NCBI GenBank assembly: GCA_031286975.1
Contig: JAITTM010000052.1
Coordinates: 1 to 7,042, forward strand
Origin: Coriobacteriales bacterium
GTDB taxonomy: Bacteria > Actinomycetota > Coriobacteriia > Coriobacteriales > UBA8131
Direction: 5' to 3'
Length of the DNA stretch: 7,042 nucleotides
Shown: piece by piece, positions 4,849 to 7,042 of the stretch
Layout: each line of letters begins with the position of its first letter
How positions within the stretch are numbered: position 1 is the first letter of the stretch
Made by a program: the position numbers and the translations under genes
The notes under the pieces: model-generated
The model's database searches: none
Told to the model about the DNA's origin: nothing
Seen by the model: only the letters and a program-made list of their open reading frames with translations

Positions 4849-6384
4849 ATGGAAAACAGGAGGATTTTTAACCGGGGCGTTGAAAGACGCGCAATGCTTG
4901 CGCAGTTGAGCGGTAGCATTCGACAGCGACCCCTGCTCTGTTTGGGACTGATGCTGTATTGGATCTGGATCAACATCAGCTTTCAGAGCCCACTGCTTTA
5001 CCCTCTCGTACGCCTGAACCCCAGTATCACCGCACCCAGCATCGTTGGGCCGATCATCGTCAGCATCCTCGCTTATTTTGTGCTGGGTATGTGGCTCAAA
5101 CGCAGCAACATCTTCAAACGACGCGGATACATTCCGCTCCTTGCCGCAATCATGGGTGTCGGCATCCTTGCCAATATGGCATGGCTCGAATTCACCTGGC
5201 CCTCCTCGCTCTTTGACGCTTCGGTACTCTCCACGCAATCCGGCAACAGCAGCATCGGCAAAGTGGCGCTCTACATTCTCAGCTCGCTGTGCGCGGGCAT
5301 CACCACAGCCTGCCTGTGCATCGAATGGGGTCGCATCTTCGGCGAACATGGGCCGCGTCAGGTGCTCTTTCACGGAATCGTTGCCTATCTGGGAGCAGCG
5401 CTGATCTCTGCGCTGATCTCGCAATTCCCCCCTGTTGTCCTGATCGTTGTTTCATTGCTGCTGCCCGCGCCTCTGGCCATCTGCATCATGCGCTCCCAAC
5501 GCGAGTTTCCTCGCAATCCGTTTTTCAGTCATGGAGAAAACGCTGCGCTCAAAATACCCGTCAAATTCCTCTTGACCGCCCTGCTCCATGGCCTTTCGCT
5601 CGGCATTCTTCTGGGTCTGTTTGCGGTGCAGGGCTTTGAGAACAACGCCATCATGTTGGTGAGTTATGCCTTTGCCGCAATCCTGCTGCTGGTCACCGCC
5701 ATCGCCGTGAAAATGGACTTCAACCACTTGATCTATCAGGTCGGGTTTTCGCTGGTGGCTTTGGGTTCGATGCTTATCGCCTTCTCGTTTCCCGCCTTCC
5801 AACTGGGTAGCTCACTGCAACTGATGGGTTTTTGCTACCTCCATCTGTTGATGTGGGGACTCTGCGCGTACTTCACCAAGAACTTCGCACTGCCGGCAAC
5901 CTGGGTTGTTGCCTGGCCGACCTGCGCCTTCATGCTGGGGGAACTCGTGGGTATCGCGACCAGCAGCCTGACGGATCAGATGGTCGGTACTGAGATCGCC
6001 TTTATGCGGATGTTTTTGCTCCTGACCTTTATCATCCTGATTGCGGCGCTGTTTTTGATGAGCAACCACAACTACCAAACGGCATGGGGTCTGGCGCGTC
6101 CCGGCTCCAGCGATTTGCCCGAAGGCGACATCACCACCGTTGTGGGCCTGCTCTCCACCTCCTACGAGCTTTCGCAACGCGAGACCGAGACGCTGACCTT
6201 GCTGATCCGCGGCAAGAGCCGCAAGTCTATCGGCCAGGCGCTGTTTATCTCCGAGGAGACCGTTAAGAGCCACGCCCACAACATCTATCGCAAGCTGCTG
6301 GTGCACTCACAGCAGGAACTGATCGAGTTTTGCGAGCGCCAGCTTGAGCAGATCAGCGACAACCAGCCTTCAGTTTTTGAGTAA
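4849..6384 (+). CDS. Membrane-anchored LuxR-family transcriptional regulator with 12-helix sensor domain
   Basis: A 511-residue protein that joins a membrane domain resembling a 12-helix transporter to a DNA-binding tail. Twelve hydrophobic stretches run from about residue 27 to 405. The C-terminal LuxR/GerE helix-turn-helix spans about 440-500: ELSQRETETLTLL, then RGKSRKSIGQALFISEET, with recognition helix TVKSHAHNIYRKL. No receiver domain, kinase or autoinducer-binding domain is present. Proteins with this layout are abundant in Eggerthellaceae, where several lie beside inducible reductases and are thought to sense the substrate at the membrane. The next gene is such a candidate reductase, so local control is likely. 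Start choice is uncertain: ATG at 4849 has no good ribosome binding site, a TTG at 4813 would add 12 residues, and ATG at 4894 would remove 15. The nearby AGGAGG at 4858-4863 is about 30 nt from the latter. Confidence 0.9.
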   Translation: MENRRIFNRGVERRAMLAQLSGSIRQRPLLCLGLMLYWIWINISFQSPLLYPLVRLNPSITAPSIVGPIIVSILAYFVLGMWLKRSNIFKRRGYIPLLAAIMGVGILANMAWLEFTWPSSLFDASVLSTQSGNSSIGKVALYILSSLCAGITTACLCIEWGRIFGEHGPRQVLFHGIVAYLGAALISALISQFPPVVLIVVSLLLPAPLAICIMRSQREFPRNPFFSHGENAALKIPVKFLLTALLHGLSLGILLGLFAVQGFENNAIMLVSYAFAAILLLVTAIAVKMDFNHLIYQVGFSLVALGSMLIAFSFPAFQLGSSLQLMGFCYLHLLMWGLCAYFTKNFALPATWVVAWPTCAFMLGELVGIATSSLTDQMVGTEIAFMRMFLLLTFIILIAALFLMSNHNYQTAWGLARPGSSDLPEGDITTVVGLLSTSYELSQRETETLTLLIRGKSRKSIGQALFISEETVKSHAHNIYRKLLVHSQQELIEFCERQLEQISDNQPSVFE

Positions 6385-6393
6385 AGCGAACCC

Positions 6394-6409
6394 TCACCCG
6401 CAGGGGTGA
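6394..6409. promoter_or_regulatory. Short inverted repeat in the regulator-flavoprotein gap, possible operator
   Basis: TCACCC (6394-6399) and GGGTGA (6404-6409) form a perfect 6-bp inverted repeat around GCAG, ten bases after the regulator stop codon. No T-tract follows, so termination is unlikely. As dyad symmetry upstream of a gene probably under LuxR control it could be an operator, but nothing else supports this. Weak promoter-like boxes exist in the rest of the gap (TTGGCC 6422 with TACTTT 6446; TTGCGC 6455 with AGTATT 6481), none convincing. Confidence 0.25.
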
Positions 6410-6495
6410 ATCAGCTCTCTGTTGGCCATTCCCCCGGCTGGGAGGTACTTTGTGTTGCGCCACTCCCTTACGCTGAACCCAGTATTGGTTCCGTA

Positions 6496-6503
6496 AAAGG
6501 AGG
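6496..6503 (+). promoter_or_regulatory. Strong ribosome binding site of the flavoprotein gene
   Basis: AAAGGAGG at 6496-6503 is a near-perfect match to the 16S rRNA 3' end, six bases before the ATG at 6510. It fixes the start codon and predicts high translation, in contrast to the poor site before the regulator gene. Confidence 0.85.
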
Positions 6504-6509
6504 AAAGCT

Positions 6510-7042
6510 ATGCCCAAACACGAATTCCAGCAAGAAGAACTCACGAACAACCCACAGGGAGTCTCTCGTCGCAGCTTTTTGGTCGGCGGCGTGGCGGCTG
6601 GTGCCCTGGCTGTAGCTGGCGGTCTTTTGGCCGGTTGCTCGCCAAAGGAGCCAGCGGCGTCAGACGGCTCCACCACTCCCGATGCAACCTCCGCCGCACC
6701 GGAAGCTCCCGCATCAATCGACGCCGAGTACACCACCGATCTGCTGATCATCGGCGTTGGCGGCTCCGGCATGACCTGCTGCGTGCAGGCGTCGCTGAAC
6801 GGCACCGACTACATCGCTCTTGAGAAGTCGAGCATCGTTGGCGGCAACGCGAACTTCGTCGAGGGCATGTTTGGCATCGGCTCCACGTTCCAAAAAGAAC
6901 AGGGTATCGACGTCACGTCGGCCCAGATCATCGAGGCCGAGATGCAGCGCGGCCAGTATCGCCAGAACGGCTCCATGTGGCTGGACCTTTGCAATAAGAG
7001 TGCCGAGAACATCGACTGGTGCCTGGAGCAGGGCGTTTTGTA
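6510..7042 (+). CDS. Tat-exported FAD-dependent reductase, fumarate-reductase/succinate-dehydrogenase flavoprotein family (5' part)
   Basis: The first 177 residues are visible and the frame is open at the window edge; family members usually run to 500-600 residues, so about a third is seen. A twin-arginine motif SRRSFL (19-24) precedes a hydrophobic stretch (25-41) and a lipobox LAGC with Cys43. The protein is thus likely folded with FAD in the cytoplasm, exported by Tat and possibly lipid-anchored outside. A Ser/Thr/Pro/Ala linker (44-72) leads to the dinucleotide-binding fold: LLIIGVGGSGM with the GxGxxG glycines at 82, 84 and 87, an acidic residue ending strand two (Glu105 in ALEK), then GGN at 111-113. 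Relatives reduce C=C bonds of small organic acids, such as fumarate, urocanate or cinnamate-type compounds, in anaerobic respiration. The substrate-site residues lie beyond the window, so specificity is unknown. The upstream membrane LuxR gene probably controls it. Confidence 0.9.
   Translation, partial: MPKHEFQQEELTNNPQGVSRRSFLVGGVAAGALAVAGGLLAGCSPKEPAASDGSTTPDATSAAPEAPASIDAEYTTDLLIIGVGGSGMTCCVQASLNGTDYIALEKSSIVGGNANFVEGMFGIGSTFQKEQGIDVTSAQIIEAEMQRGQYRQNGSMWLDLCNKSAENIDWCLEQGVL

Overview
The window looks like a high-GC, Gram-positive anaerobe of the class Coriobacteriia, most likely Eggerthellaceae (Eggerthella/Gordonibacter type). This is inferred from the right-hand side, where a 12-helix membrane-anchored LuxR regulator sits beside a Tat-exported lipoprotein flavoprotein of the fumarate-reductase-like family. 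That pairing is characteristic of the group. All genes lie on the + strand.

Left part (1-4614) is one cobalamin-controlled operon. A hairpin at the left edge probably ends the upstream unit. A candidate -10 box precedes a well-conserved cobalamin riboswitch (about 165-410), which ends in a 10-bp GC hairpin with a T-tract (500-533). Then come four genes: a lipoprotein with a transcobalamin-like DUF4430 domain (626-1207), an ECF transporter T component (1243-2082), a fused double ATPase (2061-3812) and an ECF S component (3805-4614). The last three overlap or nearly overlap. Riboswitch, transcobalamin-like domain and a complete ECF module together point to uptake of vitamin B12 or another corrinoid. 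The model is that the lipoprotein captures corrinoid outside the membrane, the S component binds and moves it, and the T component and ATPases power the step. Corrinoid-bound leader RNA would shut the operon down.

The most unusual local structure is a perfect 27-bp inverted repeat with a 30-nt spacer (3833-3916, 84 nt in all). It lies inside the 5' end of the S-component gene, is free of stops and is exactly 28 codons long. It looks like a REPIN-type non-autonomous mobile palindrome that has become protein-coding.

Right part (4615-7042) is a separate unit. After a roughly 230-nt gap holding GC hairpins, a possible weak terminator and a candidate promoter comes the LuxR-type membrane regulator (4849-6384). 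A 125-nt gap then leads to the flavoprotein gene (6510 to beyond the window end), which has a near-perfect ribosome binding site. The regulator probably controls the flavoprotein in response to a small molecule, but the ligand and substrate cannot be read from this window.
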